Shown piece by piece: positions 21,811 through 34,114 of a stretch of DNA of 64,000 bases. This DNA comes from Gambelia wislizenii (taxonomy: Eukaryota; Chordata; Lepidosauria; Squamata; Crotaphytidae), in assembly GCA_030847615.1 (NCBI GenBank), contig JAUMIR010000005.1:218286645-218350644 (forward strand). Direction: 5' to 3'. Position 1 is the first letter of the stretch, and every line of letters starts with the position of its first letter. Below the pieces are notes generated by a model that worked only from the letters and a program-made list of their open reading frames with translations, ran no database searches and was not told where the DNA came from. Both the position numbers and the translations under genes were made by a program.

Positions 21811-22905
21811 CGAGGACTATCTATTAAATAATGAGATTGTGTTTCTACCTTTTAGACAAATCAGGGAGAACTGATTCTGAACACTTGATTGGTGACCTTG
21901 AACATGTCTGAACCTGCATGACAAACATCAGCACTCTCAGCCATTCAGTTAATTGTCAGTTGTCATTTAAAGCAGATGTGTTGTCTGTTGTGTGCTGGAA
22001 AAATGCTAAGTTTGAAAGTCATGCAACATGTCAATTTGAAATGTTTAGTAAAATTGAATAAAACACCAATGGAATCTTTTCAAATACTTACTGAGTACTG
22101 CAGGGAAGACTGCATGTCTCGTGTGCCTGTGTTTGAGTGGCACAAAAGATTCAGAGAAGGACATGAGAATGTGGAAGGCAATCAATGCCCTGGATGACCT
22201 TCCACTTCAAGAACTGAAAGAAATTGTGGAAAAAATTTGACCAGATCGTTTGAGGAGACCACTGACTCAGTGTCCGAATGATAGCTGAAGCCATAAACAT
22301 TGACAAAGACACTGCATGGAAAAGTTTGCACGAGGATCTCAACATGAAAGAAGTTTGTGCCAAGATGGTCCCTAGAGTTCTCACACCAGACCAAAAAGAG
22401 TGCCACAAGGAAATTTGCGCTGACATTATGCAGCAACTTGGGGCAAATCCAAACCTTGTTCAAAAAATCATCACTTGTGATGAAACCTGGATCTTTCATT
22501 ATGATCCTGAGACAAAATAACAGTCAATGCACTGGAAAACACCATCATCACCAAGAATGAAAAAAGCACATCAAAGCAAGTCCACATTCAAAGCCATGCT
22601 CATTGTTTGTTTGTTTGTTTTTGACATCAAGAGTGTAATTTTGGTAGAATGGGTTCCAGGAGGCAGAACAGTGAACCAGCATTATTATAAGGAAGTTTTG
22701 ACAAAGCTGATAGAAAGAGTCAGGAAAAAAGGCCAGAACTGTGGGAAACAATTTCATTCTTCATCAAGACAATGCGCCTGCTCACACAGCACTTTCTGTG
22801 AAACAGTTTTTGCGCGATATACCCTTACTACACTTGAACATCCTCCATATTCGCCAGATTTAGCACCATGTGACCTTTGTCTTGTTATTTAATAGACAGA
22901 CCTCA
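21811..22905 (+). mobile_element. Mariner transposon with 3' internal deletion
   Basis: The 1095-bp element has inverted ends: CGAGGACTATCTATTAAATA on the left and (inverted) TGAGGTCTGTCTATTAAATA on the right. TA lies directly outside both (21809-21810 and 22906-22907). It carries a damaged mariner transposase. The right terminal repeat begins almost immediately after the last catalytic motif, so the C-terminal coding part is deleted; intact mariners are about 1.3 kb. Confidence 0.9.
21976..22892 (+). pseudogene. Mariner transposase pseudogene
   Basis: In intact form this enzyme cuts and pastes the element into TA sites. The N-terminal part (from 21976) has a helix-turn-helix-like FEWHKRFREGHENVEG. 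After a frame change at about 22200-22270 comes NIDKDTAWKSLHEDLNMK, then DETWIFHYDPETK with the first catalytic Asp at about 22479. A stop follows near 22518. HQDNAPAHTA (second Asp at about 22768) lies in another frame, and YSPDLAPCD (third Asp at about 22872) in yet another. The spacing between the last two acids is near 34 residues, the mariner DD34D pattern. A GTTT-repeat insertion at about 22603-22620 adds residues. The protein cannot be functional. Confidence 0.85.
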
Positions 22906-23024
22906 TACGTAGAGTGGTCTGGAGATAAACTTTCAGGAATTATGGTGAGGCCACGAACAGGTCTCCTACAATCTTAGGCCAGACTGAAAAATCCCTGTAG
23001 TTTGGCTGGCTGGGTAATTATATA

Positions 23025-23215
23025 ATCAACTACACAGGAAGTTGATTTATACTAGATAAGATTATTTGTCCATGTAATCCAGCATCATCTACTATGATTG
23101 GCAGCAGCTGTCCATGAACTCAGACCTTCATGTTGGGAACTGAACTGGAGATGCTAGAGACTGAAGCTAGGATGAGCTGTACCCAAAGCTCAGCAACCAA
23201 GCTAGAGTAAAGAAA
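23025..23215 (-). repeat. tRNA-derived reptile SINE, decayed
   Basis: GAAGTTGATTTATACTAGAT, then CCATGTAATCCAGCATCATC and TGGCAGCAGCTGTCCATG, match in order a SINE also seen in the opposite orientation at 48110-48240. The tRNA-like head would be near 23180-23215 and is poorly preserved. Confidence 0.55.
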
Positions 23216-23552
23216 TGGACTCCCACAAAAAACAAAAACAACAACAACAAACAAACAAAAAACCCTTGAAAAGGCTAATATTTGTTAGATTTAGTAACCT
23301 TTGCATGTCTATACTCACTAATTGCTATTTTGCATTAGGGTGACATCTCGTTTGCTTATTTTACCACATCTCTTCTTGCATCGTTCTAGCCTGAAATCAT
23401 TTTCTTCTTCCCTCTCTCTCCTCCATTAGGCCATGTATTTGATTATAAACACATAACTTGTTTACAAGCAGTTTAGTGATAAACTAAAATTGTGGGAAAG
23501 AGAATGCTAACTACCTAAATAATAAAATATACTTCTTGCTGTATGGGATATG

Positions 23553-23585
<33 letters not shown>

Positions 23586-23812
23586 GTGCCTTCAAGTAGT
23601 TTCTGACTTATGCCATTCCTAAGACCATGGTTTTGGGGGGGGGTGAGGGGTAAAGATTTGTTCATAGGGGATTTACTATAGCCTTCCCCTGAGGCTGAGA
23701 GAATGGAAACCCAATAAGTTTCCATGGCTGAGTAAGTTTCCATGGAATCTGAACCCTGGTCTCCCAGAGTCCTAGTCTAACATTCGAGCCACTGCACCTA
23801 CGGTACATACTT
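23553..23812 (-). mobile_element. Sauria-type SINE
   Basis: Read on the minus strand it has the tRNA-like head with a decayed A box, a degenerate B box in CCAGGGTTCAGATTCC, the middle CTCAGGGGAAGGC, and the end AACTACTTGAAGGCACACAAC running into (AAC)n at 23553-23584. Such SINEs depend on an RTE-BovB-type LINE for copying. There is a G run near 23633. Confidence 0.8.
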
Positions 23813-24224
23813 GTTAACCTTGAGACATCTATGTTATACATGATGAACTACCAGGCATCAACAGAAATACTTAGTAGCTTGTTCTAATTATAATTTCTAT
23901 TGATCCCTTCTAGTTCTAACCAATATACTAATCTAGATGGACTTTTTTTGTGAGCTAGTTGAGTATTGCTTTGTCTTGGAGAAAAATGTGCATTTACGGA
24001 TCTTTGATGTACTGCTCCCAGCTGGACTGTATACTGACAATAGTCTAGATCCAGAGGCCCAGTTAGTTATGCTTTAGCCTGACTGGAATTAATAGGAGTT
24101 ATGACTAACTCCATCTGGATTGAATCTGAAAGTGTTTTGCCAAGATTTAAAGGCATTGTAATAAAGCTGTGCTTGCTCATGCTAGTCATTTCCAACGTCC
24201 CCCTCCATTTTGTTATTCATTTTG

Positions 24225-24300
24225 AAGAGAGCATACAGCTCAGAACAAATGGTTTGCAAGCAGAAGGCCCAAGGTTCACTCCCTTGTACTCTGGTTAAAG
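24225..24300 (+). repeat. tRNA-like head of a reptile SINE
   Basis: ATACAGCTCAGAACAAATGG, then TTTGCAAGCAGAAGG and GGTTCACTCCC (a B-box match). A possible downstream piece, GTCAGAGTAGGCAATATTGA with GTTAGACAGAC, lies at about 24658-24690, after unrelated sequence. Confidence 0.5.
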
Positions 24301-24748
24301 CAGGGGTGGTAACTGTAGAGGAGGAGAAGGGTGGCATTTTTTTTGCCTCCCTACCTCTGGCAGGCAACACCAACACACTCTACATGATAAGATGTGATGT
24401 CATTTTTGACTGATTTGGGTTGTCCTCATTTGCAAGGTATGCAGCGGGCTTTGGAGGCAATGGGTGGAAAACCGCTGTGTTTTCCAGTGGGGGGATTGGT
24501 GGCCAAAAATTCACCCCTAATAGAAACAATTTTTTAAAACAAAAAGTGGGGGTTGGAGGCTTTGGGAGCTGCAAACTAAGCCCTTACAGGCCACATGAAC
24601 CCCATGGTCTGCATGCTTCTCATTCCTGCATTAAAGTTTCTCACTAGCAGTTCAAAAGTCAGAGTAGGCAATATTGAGTTAGACAGACTAATTGTCAAAG
24701 TTGAATGTCAAAATTAGGCTGGTCTGATTTATGAAGTGCTATAAGCAA

Positions 24749-24833
24749 AGCTTGGGAAAGTTAATTTTGGAGCTCTTAATGACTGAATGATTTGGAGCGT
24801 GTTGATCCAAAAAAGTTAACTTTCCCAAGCTCT
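24749..24833. repeat. Short palindromic MITE
   Basis: AGCTTGGGAAAGTTAATTTTGGA and the inverted TCCAAAAAAGTTAACTTTCC-CAAGCT enclose about 35 bp. A similar half element occurs at about 25795-25835 and 40895-41000. Confidence 0.65.
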
Positions 24834-25417
24834 TAACTATTACTCGGGGGGTGGGGGGAATGCCTTTAACACAGCACCTGTGAACCTGTCCAGGCTCTGA
24901 GAATTTCAAAGGAAGACTTTTTCTCACTCTCACCAATTTCAGTGGTATGTTTGGTAGAGATAACAAAGAGAAGACTTTCTCAGTGTCTGCTCTCAGGTTT
25001 TAGAACTCCCCACCAAAGGAGACTAGGCTGCCCCACCATCTCTGGTTCTGCCAGGAGGCAAAGGCTTAAAAAAAAAATCAAGCAGGCATTTGGCAGTTAA
25101 GCTGGATTATTGCACAAGCAGCTTTCAGCAGGGTGGATCCTACCTTTTTTTTATTGCTGTATTTTTAATTGTGTTTTAAATGTCTTTGGTGTTCTGAATT
25201 GTATTTTTTTTAATCAGATGTAATGATTATTGCTTACCTTAGGTGCCGTTCTTTGGGAGAAAGGCAGAATAGGCCTTTAGTGAATAAAATAAATCCACAA
25301 ATAGCAAGACAGAGGTAAACGATGTATGTATTGTGAATGACTTCAAGTCACAGAGTTGTTGCCATAGTTGTCACTGTTTTTGCTTGTAAGTAGTGGGCTG
25401 GATGTCTGTCAGAAACT

Positions 25418-25662
25418 GTAGCAAATTGAGAAGGGGAGATTATTATATTATCTATGTATCAATATAGATAATATACACTTTTCATATACTTACCTTCATG
25501 TGAGAATAGTTTGAATATATTTTTTCCATTGTATAGAATTAACTTGGACATTGGTGATTTGTTAAAAATTTTTTGTGAATCATTGGATATTGATATATAG
25601 ATAATATAATAATTTTGGACATTAGTTACATACATTTGGTTCTCCCCTTCTCAATTTGCTAC
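25418..25662. repeat. Interrupted inverted repeat with perfect 22-bp arms
   Basis: GTAGCAAATTGAGAAGGGGA at 25418 and its inverse TCCCCTTCTCAATTTGCTAC, ending 25662, pair perfectly over 22 bp. Pairing resumes in the AT-rich part (ATTATATTATCTAT near 25443 against ATAGATAATATAAT near 25600). The word ACTGTTTTTGCTTGT occurs directly at about 25374 and 25661. Confidence 0.7.
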
Positions 25663-25839
25663 TGTTTTTGCTTGTGCACAACCTTTTTTCAGGACCTTGA
25701 GGGTCCAGAACTTAGAAATGTCACCCTTGTCAGTCTAAGATGCCCAGAATACCCACTGAGCATCACTCCTGGCCTTGTTAGCTGGGGGAGTCTGGTAGCT
25801 GTAGTCCAAAATAGTAACTTTCCCATGCTTTCCTGTGGC

Positions 25840-28040
25840 TGAGGTTTTTTAATCAATGCGTGTTAATTTTTCACCATGCTTCTGACTGGATGGTAGCAGT
25901 TATCTGATGTCAGCACACATATATGACTGATGGCATTGTCTATAGCAGCACAGCTGAAAGTCAGCAGAGGATGAATGACAAGTCAGCTACTGTTGGCTGG
26001 AACACAGGGATATAAATCAGCTATGAGGATCTTATCTTTTTAAAACTTCAATCAGCATTTACAAAATCATTAACTTCACCTAAGGTTGTGTTGTCAAGAG
26101 TTCAGTTATCAAACTGATTTACAGATCATATTTATGATCAGACAGATGTAGATACTGTCTGGAATTCACTGAGGCTGTTACAAATGCGTAACCTCAAGTT
26201 ATGCATTTATGGCTGTTTTGTATTCACAATCCCCTAGTTTAGGGGATACATAAGGAATGTGAAAAGCCCTCATTCCCCACTTTCTGGGCAGCAGCTACTG
26301 CAATCAATGGGAGCTGGCTCCCTTCATGATCAGGAAGCACTTGATTGACGTTCTCACCCCTCATTGTGCAAGCAATCCCTGGTGTCAAGGGGAATAGTTA
26401 CAAGGATGCTGCTTCTTGCTGTCACACCAGAGATCACTCACAGGAGGGGCTGGGAATGTCAGTCAGCTGCTTCCTGATCAACAGGGGAACAGACCCACCC
26501 CCATCAATTCCAGTGGCTGCTGCCAGGTAAGTGGGGATTTTGGGATGGTGAGGGGCCGGGAGATACTACGTAGCTATGTAACTAAGGGCACTCCAGACCG
26601 ATTACAAAGACCAGAATGTCCAAGATTTTGTTCCTGCTCTTTCTGATTTTATTTTGGAGATCCATATATGTTTTGTTTACCCCAGAATATTTTCCTGTCA
26701 ACTCCTGGTACAACTAGAGACTTTTTATACTCTCTCTCCAAGTTGGCTTATTTTAACCCAGCATAAAATCAGAAAGAACAAAACAAAATCTGGGACTTTT
26801 CAATCAGTCTGGATGCACCCTAATGTGGTTACACATTCCTATTTGCCTTAGTGAATGCCAGTCCTTATGGTGATGATTAGTGGGCCCAATGATACTGGAA
26901 TGCATTTCCAGTTAAGAGTTTTAAAGTCTTCCTCTGTCTTCCTCTGTTTCCTGGCTGATCTAGGTGCAGAATGTACATCCCTCCAGATGTTGTTGGACTC
27001 TAATTCCCACCAGCTCCATCCAATCTGGCTACTGGTTTGGGATCATGAAAGCAGTCAGTCTTCAATGTCTGGACTGCCACAGGTTCCCCTGTTGTGTCAT
27101 GTTCTAAATGACGTTTTAGTATTGCAGTCTCTTGATATTTTACTGTTGATATTAGTCTTCCTACTGTTGCTCTTTTTCAATGATGCATAGTTTTATATTA
27201 CATTTTCTTTTCATTATAACCTACTTATGGGTAATTGTTTTTAACAGGAAAGTGTGTGATATGAATAATAAACAAACTGAACATTGTTTTGTCAAAATAA
27301 TACCGCAAATGGCAGAAAAGCAACTTACCTACAAGGGAGAGAAGATTATAGTAAGGGTAAAGCTGAAAACACCATTCAGCATGCTGTCTCTATATACACA
27401 TATAGGAGAGAAAAAGAGAGATTAATTCAGAATTTAACATTAGCATATTGAGGAAAAGGAGCAACAAATAAAACTTGGAGATGATTGTTTTGCATGATGG
27501 AGGATCTTCTCATATCTCTTCTACTACATTCCAGAATAATTTCAAAGGGTCAGAGTGAAGATTACTCTTTCGTAGGGTGATTAAGCAAGTTAAAATTAAA
27601 ACCTTTCACCTGTCTACTTCGCTTTGCGCCCTGGATCTCCTGAGAACACGAGATCCATTGTACTATAGTAACATTGTCTTTGCTGTCTTTGAAACATAAA
27701 TGACTGTTGTTTTATAACAATGATGGATTACAGAGATATGAAATTCTAGGCTGTTTACTAACAATAGAAGGATTCATTCAGGTGATCTAGTGAAGCTGTA
27801 GGAAGTAATGGGCTGGGGTGGGTGTGTTTCTTTGTTTTTGTTTTTGTTCTTTGGTGGCCAGATCACTTTTGTGTATCAAAGGTAAGGAGGCTGGAGACAA
27901 TTAATTGGTGGAATTTGCTGCCATAATATGTGGTGATAGTTGTTGGCTTAGAAAACTCTGCAAGGACATGAGACCAGCTCACAGATGAAAAGGCTATCAG
28001 TGGCTACTAGTTACGATAATTACATATACTACATCACAAT
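25840..28040. other. Non-genic sequence
   Basis: No gene recognised. CCCTCCAGATGTTGTTGGAC and CTCTAATTCCCACCAGCTCC at about 26975-27015 are a fragment of the palindromic MITE family. Confidence 0.4.
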
Positions 28041-28044
28041 TATA

Positions 28045-28535
28045 TAACACCACAGTTTAAGAAGGATATTGACAAGATGGAACATGTCCAATGGAGGGCA
28101 ACCAAAATGGTGAAAGGTATGGAAGCCATGCCCTATGAGGAGGGCTTTAGGGAGCTGGGTATGTTTAGCCTGAAGAAGATAAGATTAAGAGGTGATATGA
28201 TAGCCATGTTTAAATATTTGAAAGGATGTCATATTGAAGATAGAGCAAGTGTGTTTTCTGCTGCTCCAAAGACTAGGACATGGAGCAATGGATTCAAATT
28301 AAAGGAAAAGAGATTTCATCTAAACATTAGGACGAACTTCCTGATGGTAAGAGCTGTACAACAGTGGAATACACTGCCTCAGAGTGTGGTGGACTCTGCT
28401 TTTCTGGAGGGTTTTCAACAGAGGCTGGATGACCATCTGTTGGAAGTGCTTTGATTGTGTATTCCTGTGTGGCAGGGGGTTGGACTAGATGGCCTTTGTG
28501 GTCTCTTCCAACGTGATGATTCTATGACTTCCTGG
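28045..28535 (+). mobile_element. CR1 LINE 3' fragment
   Basis: Starts inside ORF2 near AGAAGGATATTGACAAGATG and ends with GGGGGTTGGACTAGATGGCC, TTTGTGGTCTCTTCCAACGT and GATGATTCTATGA. It is 5'-truncated and in the same orientation as the copies at 41 and 54 kb. Confidence 0.9.
28077..28454 (+). pseudogene. CR1 ORF2 C-terminal fragment
   Basis: One uninterrupted frame of 125 codons gives the last part of the CR1 polyprotein. Segments include [55 protein letters not shown] and LPQSVVDS. The reverse transcriptase active site and the endonuclease lie upstream in an intact element and are absent here. The ATG falls inside the family alignment and is not a true start. Confidence 0.85.
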
Positions 28536-28539
28536 TTTA

Positions 28540-31500
28540 AAGATATGCTGGGAAACAGTGGAGAAAGAGCTGTTACTGCCTGTCTTAACCCTGAGGCCTC
28601 ATCCCTTAGGGTATCATCAAAGAGAATTAGGGGTTAACAGGAAGAAATAAAGCCATTTGTATAAAAGAATAACAGAAAACAGCGATAGAAAATAAATGCA
28701 GAAAATAAATTATGTTAAGTAAAGAGAAACTTATAAATGTCACTCTGTTTTGTATGGGCTCCCATAGTGGAACAGATTATTGTTCCATGGCTACGGATAT
28801 CTCCAACACTAGTGCCCTCCTCATCCCAAGGGAAAGCCAAAAAAAACCTAGCTCAGCATGGATTTTATATGTTTCCATTACTATTTTCTGAATCTAGCGG
28901 CTGCCAGGAGAGGAGAAAATTGCAAATGAAAATTCACTAGGAGCGAAGGAGGGAAACCTAGTTTTCAAAGAAAAGAATAAACTTTCTTATTAAAAATGTG
29001 AGGCAACTGAGATGAGGCATTCATGGCAGCTGGTACCTGTATATTCTTTGAGATGGGCCTGCTTGTTTCTGGCTGTGCTATGTACAGAAATGTAATTAAT
29101 TTATGGCTGTAGCATAAGAGTTTGTGGCAGGACACTGTTAACCGTTCATGCTATTTCTTTATCACAAAATCTTCTGGTATTGATCCCAATACACTGCCCT
29201 AATGTCCTGCTAATGGGATTTCCTGAGGCACCTTGTTTGGTCACTGTGGGTGCCATGGTTTTGTGTCAGCAGTGCTATTCCTGTGATCCCCCCCACCCTC
29301 TCACTCATAGGAAATAGTAATAAGTTACTCTGGGCAATGGTAAACAAGTAATAATAAGATCCTTCACAGTGGGCAGTGCTGCAATGAGATGAATTAGTAC
29401 TCCTCTTCACACATTTCTTGTGTGAAAGGTGTCCATGTACTAAAACGGGCAAGAGAGCATCCTGCATGCTTTTCCTAATGTTGTACAGCAGGTCTGCTGC
29501 CAAACTCATACACCACACATTAGCATGTATACATGGGCTGTGGAAGTCAACATGCATAGAAAGCTCCATGTAAATTTCTGGAACTCTGTGTGATCAGCAT
29601 TGCAAAACATAGGAAAGCCTCTATGTAGCAGGCTTTCCTGCTACAGATATTGGCTGGCATCTTGTTAGTGATACACACTGGCATAGGTGCACCTCATACA
29701 CACATATTCCTCCCCCACAATTCAACACTGTGCTATAAGAGCCCTTCCTCCAATGGCCATTCCACTAAGATGTCCAGAGGACCTTAGGGAATTTCAGAGG
29801 AATATGTCCTTGGTCTACCTCTGGCTATTGGAATGATCTTCACTGACAATGGAATATGGGAGTGTGGCTATCACAGTGCAAATGTGAGTCCTGCGGGTGG
29901 TGACAGGGGAGCCATAGTGGAGTCCTGTGTGCAGGACTCTTATACTACACTCAGGCATGCAGGACCTTGGCCATTATGTAGACCTAGTGCAAAAGGGGAA
30001 GGAAAAACAACCTGACATCAGAAGCAGGGTCCACATTGTAGCCCTACTCTTCCTTTCAGCATGTGAAGTAATGCATGAAGGAGCCAGTAAAAGGCCTATT
30101 CATCCTTTTCATTCAGATTCACAAGGCATCCAAATTCTCCTTCAGATTCATAGTTTGAGAAATGTCACATTATTCCAATGTGTAAGCATACTTAAAAAAG
30201 AACAGAACAATCTGCTTTTTAGTCATAAAATATGCAGTGTGAATATGGCCTGCACAAGTAGTTAGCAAATTTGCACAACTGATAAGATCCAAGCTGGTTG
30301 GAAGGCCCACTGAGCTGAACTTGCTGTAACATTTTTGAAGGACCAGGATGAGGGGAAGGTTGTGGGCCTCTTTTAGCTTTCATTGGCATTTCTGTCTGGG
30401 TCTGAAGGAATGTAGGTATCTTACACTGCCTCTATCTGGCTGAACCCCATGTGAAACAAAAACATTCTTCAGACTGTTCTGCAAGAACCCGACACACACC
30501 TAATAGTTCAAAAGCACAGCACAGAGAGCATGAATTATCTCCCACATAAAATCTTATACCCCATTCCCACTGCCTACTGACCTTTCCCTTGACATAGAAA
30601 ACTAAGCCATCATGGCTACACTATAGGGCTAGGTCTCAGGTGGTTACAAGACATTGAACAGAGAAATGGGTGCAAATGGAACCCATAGAATCTTGAAGCC
30701 AACCCAATGTGGAATCTTACTGTACATTAGCTGCAGTTCTGCTGTGTGGAATATTGCAAGAGGTCTGTTATCTGTAGAGACAGGTCCCCTCAAGCATGCG
30801 TCTCTTATATGCATGCAGCCTGTGATTCAGCTCCCATAGAGGTTTGCAGATGTTCATCCTTCTTAATATTCGTAAAGCTGGCCAAAGCATTTGTTTAAAA
30901 TACCTCTTATTTCTAATCAATTACAGTTGGCTAAATCACTTTTATGTTGCTATCAGGCTCGTTAACATTGCATGCTGAATAGTTTCAATGTGAATATGCA
31001 TTGGATTTTATTCTCATTAACTGCTTTAATGGATAAATAAATAAATCTGCGGGTGCCATTGGAACCTATTGGCTAGCATCTGTGAATGATGATGAGCTGC
31101 ATATTTCCACTTGGGGTTGTGCTTTTAAAGTTATTTGAACAAGTATTTTGCTGCTGAAAGGAAGGTGCTCTCATGGAGCACTCCCATTCTAAAACTGATT
31201 AGCATAAATGAGCTTATCTTTTTCAACCCCACCAATGCCCCCTTACATTCTGTCTTTTATCATTATTTATTTGTTTCATGAATATATTACTACATTGCCT
31301 TTCGAGGGGATCCCCCCCCACAGGTGGTTCACAATATAAAAAAAGATACTGAACCTAGGAAATTAAGACCTATTCTTATCCAGGAATCAAGGAAAAGAGC
31401 TGGGTGCATATCCATAAGGATGGGGACACTCTAGAAGGGGCCCTAGCTCTCCTATCTCCCATAGATTTTATGTGTAGTTTAAAAACAACTAACTAGGATT

Positions 31501-32740
31501 TTGTGTCTATTTATTGGACTTGGGGCATTTAATTATCAAATAAACATTAACAGAAGACAGAAGGATAGTTTGGCCAGTATGCAGGGCAACAGGTCCCAAG
31601 TCAGGATCAAATGCTCTTGGGCAGTGGACAAATTGTTCTTGCCTGCTCTGCAGGTGAGCGTCAATGTATTTAAAGAGGTGGTTCTGTGACTTACAGCTAT
31701 GATTTCAGCTACAGCTAATGGATATTAAGAGGTAATTAATAAACTGAAAAGGTTTTAAGCAAAGTTAGACAATGGTCAACAAGTCAAATCAGGTTAATGA
31801 AAAAAAAAAATCCCCTGCCATTATACAATAAAGCTTTGTTAGCCTTCTGTACAGTAAAAAGACTTACTGACCAATATTTTTGCCACCACTTTGGTGCCAG
31901 AAATTGGGCTTTGTAATGGCAGCAATTTTCTTCAATCTTAAGAAAAGTGTTTTAAGCTAATCATATTAGCAGACCTCTATCTAATGTTTAAAAGATTAAT
32001 TCTCCTGAATGCTATAATTCAATTTTAGTTTCATAAATTGAAAATTTGCTAGTATTATCTTGGGCACCTGTGGGTCAGATCTACATTGTTTGCAGTAATG
32101 CTCAAATGAAGTGTTTGCCTTAATTCACAGTCAGACCTCTGAGCATGTTAGTCATGATGTAAATCAGACCTCCTTAATTGTGTGCCTTCCTTTCTTCAGT
32201 AAAGAACATTTTCTTCAGGTGCCTGCAATACATTGGACACCCTCTAATGTGGCCATTATGTACAGTATTACTTTATTTAGAGGGCAGTATGGAAATGCCC
32301 AACACTTGGCAAAAAATACTATAACAAGAAATGACAAAGTGGCGATTGTGAAGGATGGCAATGAACAGTAGAAACTATAGAAAATTACAAAAGTAGGTAA
32401 GTCTATTTGGGCATGGCAAAGATGATAATTTACAGTGATCATTCAGTATTCCAGTCTAGAAGTGGGCATATTTAGTCACAATCTCACATTCTGAATATAC
32501 AATACAGCCTTATATACTGAAATAATGCGCAGACAGGTGGAACATGGGAGAAGCATATCCTGAAGATTCTAGTGAATCACACATTTGGATGAAACTTTAC
32601 TGAAGAATCTATTTTATCCAAACATTGGTTTATTCAGTTCTGTTTCTATGTTGTTGTTTATGAGGGGAATTGTTTGGATAAGGAAGGCCTTTCTTAACTT
32701 CCATATGCTTATACCAAGGGGAATGTATACTGACTACAAC
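28540..32740. other. Non-genic sequence, little recognised
   Basis: Nothing coding seen in about 4.2 kb. At about 31255-31345, ATTGCCTTTCGAGGGGATCC and GTGGTTCACAATATAAAA are a worn LINE- or SINE-like 3' end. A run of A lies at 31800. Confidence 0.4.
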
Positions 32741-32769
32741 AATTTTAAGCTTCTTCCCTACTACGTGGG

Positions 32770-32965
32770 TTTAGGTGGGGGGATACCTTGGCAGAGTACC
32801 TGCTTTCCATTCAAAGGATCCCAAGTTCGGTCCCTGGCAACTCCATGTAAGATCAGGGGGAAAACCCTGATGAAATTCCAGAGAGCCAGAACTAAAAAGC
32901 CAACCCTGCAAGTCAGTGTTAACAATAACAGGCTAGATTGATTGGCAATAAGACTCAGGATATAT
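32770..32965 (+). repeat. tRNA-derived reptile SINE
   Basis: GCAGAGTACCTGCTTTCCATTC with AAGTTCGGTCCCTGGC (B-box-like GTTCGGTCC at about 32825) is the tRNA-like head. The body has AACTCCATGTAAGATCAGGG. The end GTCAGTGTTAACAATAACAG and GCTAGATTGATTGGCAATAA agrees with 48110-48240. This is a pseudo-tRNA, not a tRNA gene. Confidence 0.65.
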
Positions 32966-32969
32966 CCCA

Positions 32970-34079
32970 TCCATTTCATTCACTAAAGGACTTCTATTAA
33001 TAATAGAAGAAATTCTGCTGATATTTTAGGAATATTACAAATATTCCCATTTTTTTTCTCCCATTCAGTTTGTGTGCAATTTTTTTTGGGGGGGAGCTTT
33101 TCAGCTATTCAGGCATGATATTTTGTGTAATTCAAGAAAGCACTGTGTGTGTGTGCATGTGCATGTCTTTTAACAGGCTAGGGGTGTGGTAAAAATCAAT
33201 GAAAGAGGGTAGTACTATAGTGCTTCCATATTTTTTTTCAAATCAAGGTATTGTAGCTTCTCCTGTAATTGTGAAGTAGCCTTTTACTTTCAAGGTCAGT
33301 AAAGCATTAATCAGAATTCTTTCGAACATGCTTCAAATATAGCAGGTGAGAGCTCATCCCAGAGCTGCTGTTCTAATTTGTGAAAGATGAGCTGCTTGCA
33401 AGTAAAGTCAAATCACCACAAAAGGCCGACACTGCCCTATGTTTTGGGTTATTCACCTGGTCTCCAATAGAGATGGGTGGTATGGTCCCTCAATGTGGTT
33501 AGCTTAGGATGACAAGAGTAGCCAGAGACAGGATTGGATTGTGAGGTGACAGAGGCTTTTAACAGAGGGTTTGGAGTATTGTGAAACCTAGGATGAAATT
33601 TAATCTTAATGAGGCCTAGCATGAAATCTAGGATGAAACCCAGAGTAAATTCTAGTGATACCTGTTGTGGAAGTTTGCATAAGATCATATAAGGAGAGGC
33701 TAAGCTGTTTGCTTTCCCTTGTTTGATTTCCTTTTCTTTCAAAGGTTGCAATGGATTCCCAGTAGCTGCCCCAAAGAGCAGAAAATAATTAGTTTTTAGA
33801 AGTGGGGAAGTGCTGTCTGTTCTAATACAAAGCTTTCCAAGTACTCAGCTTCCAGTGTGTCCCTTCAGTTCTATCCGCCTATATGTGCTTGATTCTGAAA
33901 GGAACCTACCCAGTTTGGAAAATGAAAGCTGTATGCTTCAGATATATTTTCCAGCAAAGAATATTTCCTCTAGTTGCTCACAAGGAGTTAGTTATCCATG
34001 TATTTCAACCTGATGATTACAATGTCTTATTTGGGCTGGCAGGAGATTGCTGCAGTGGTAACATCAACCCACAAATAGT

Positions 34080-34114
<35 letters not shown>

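Noticed and set aside
23507..23743. Polyglutamine protein
   Set aside because: The glutamines are the (GTT)n tail of a SINE read on the other strand.
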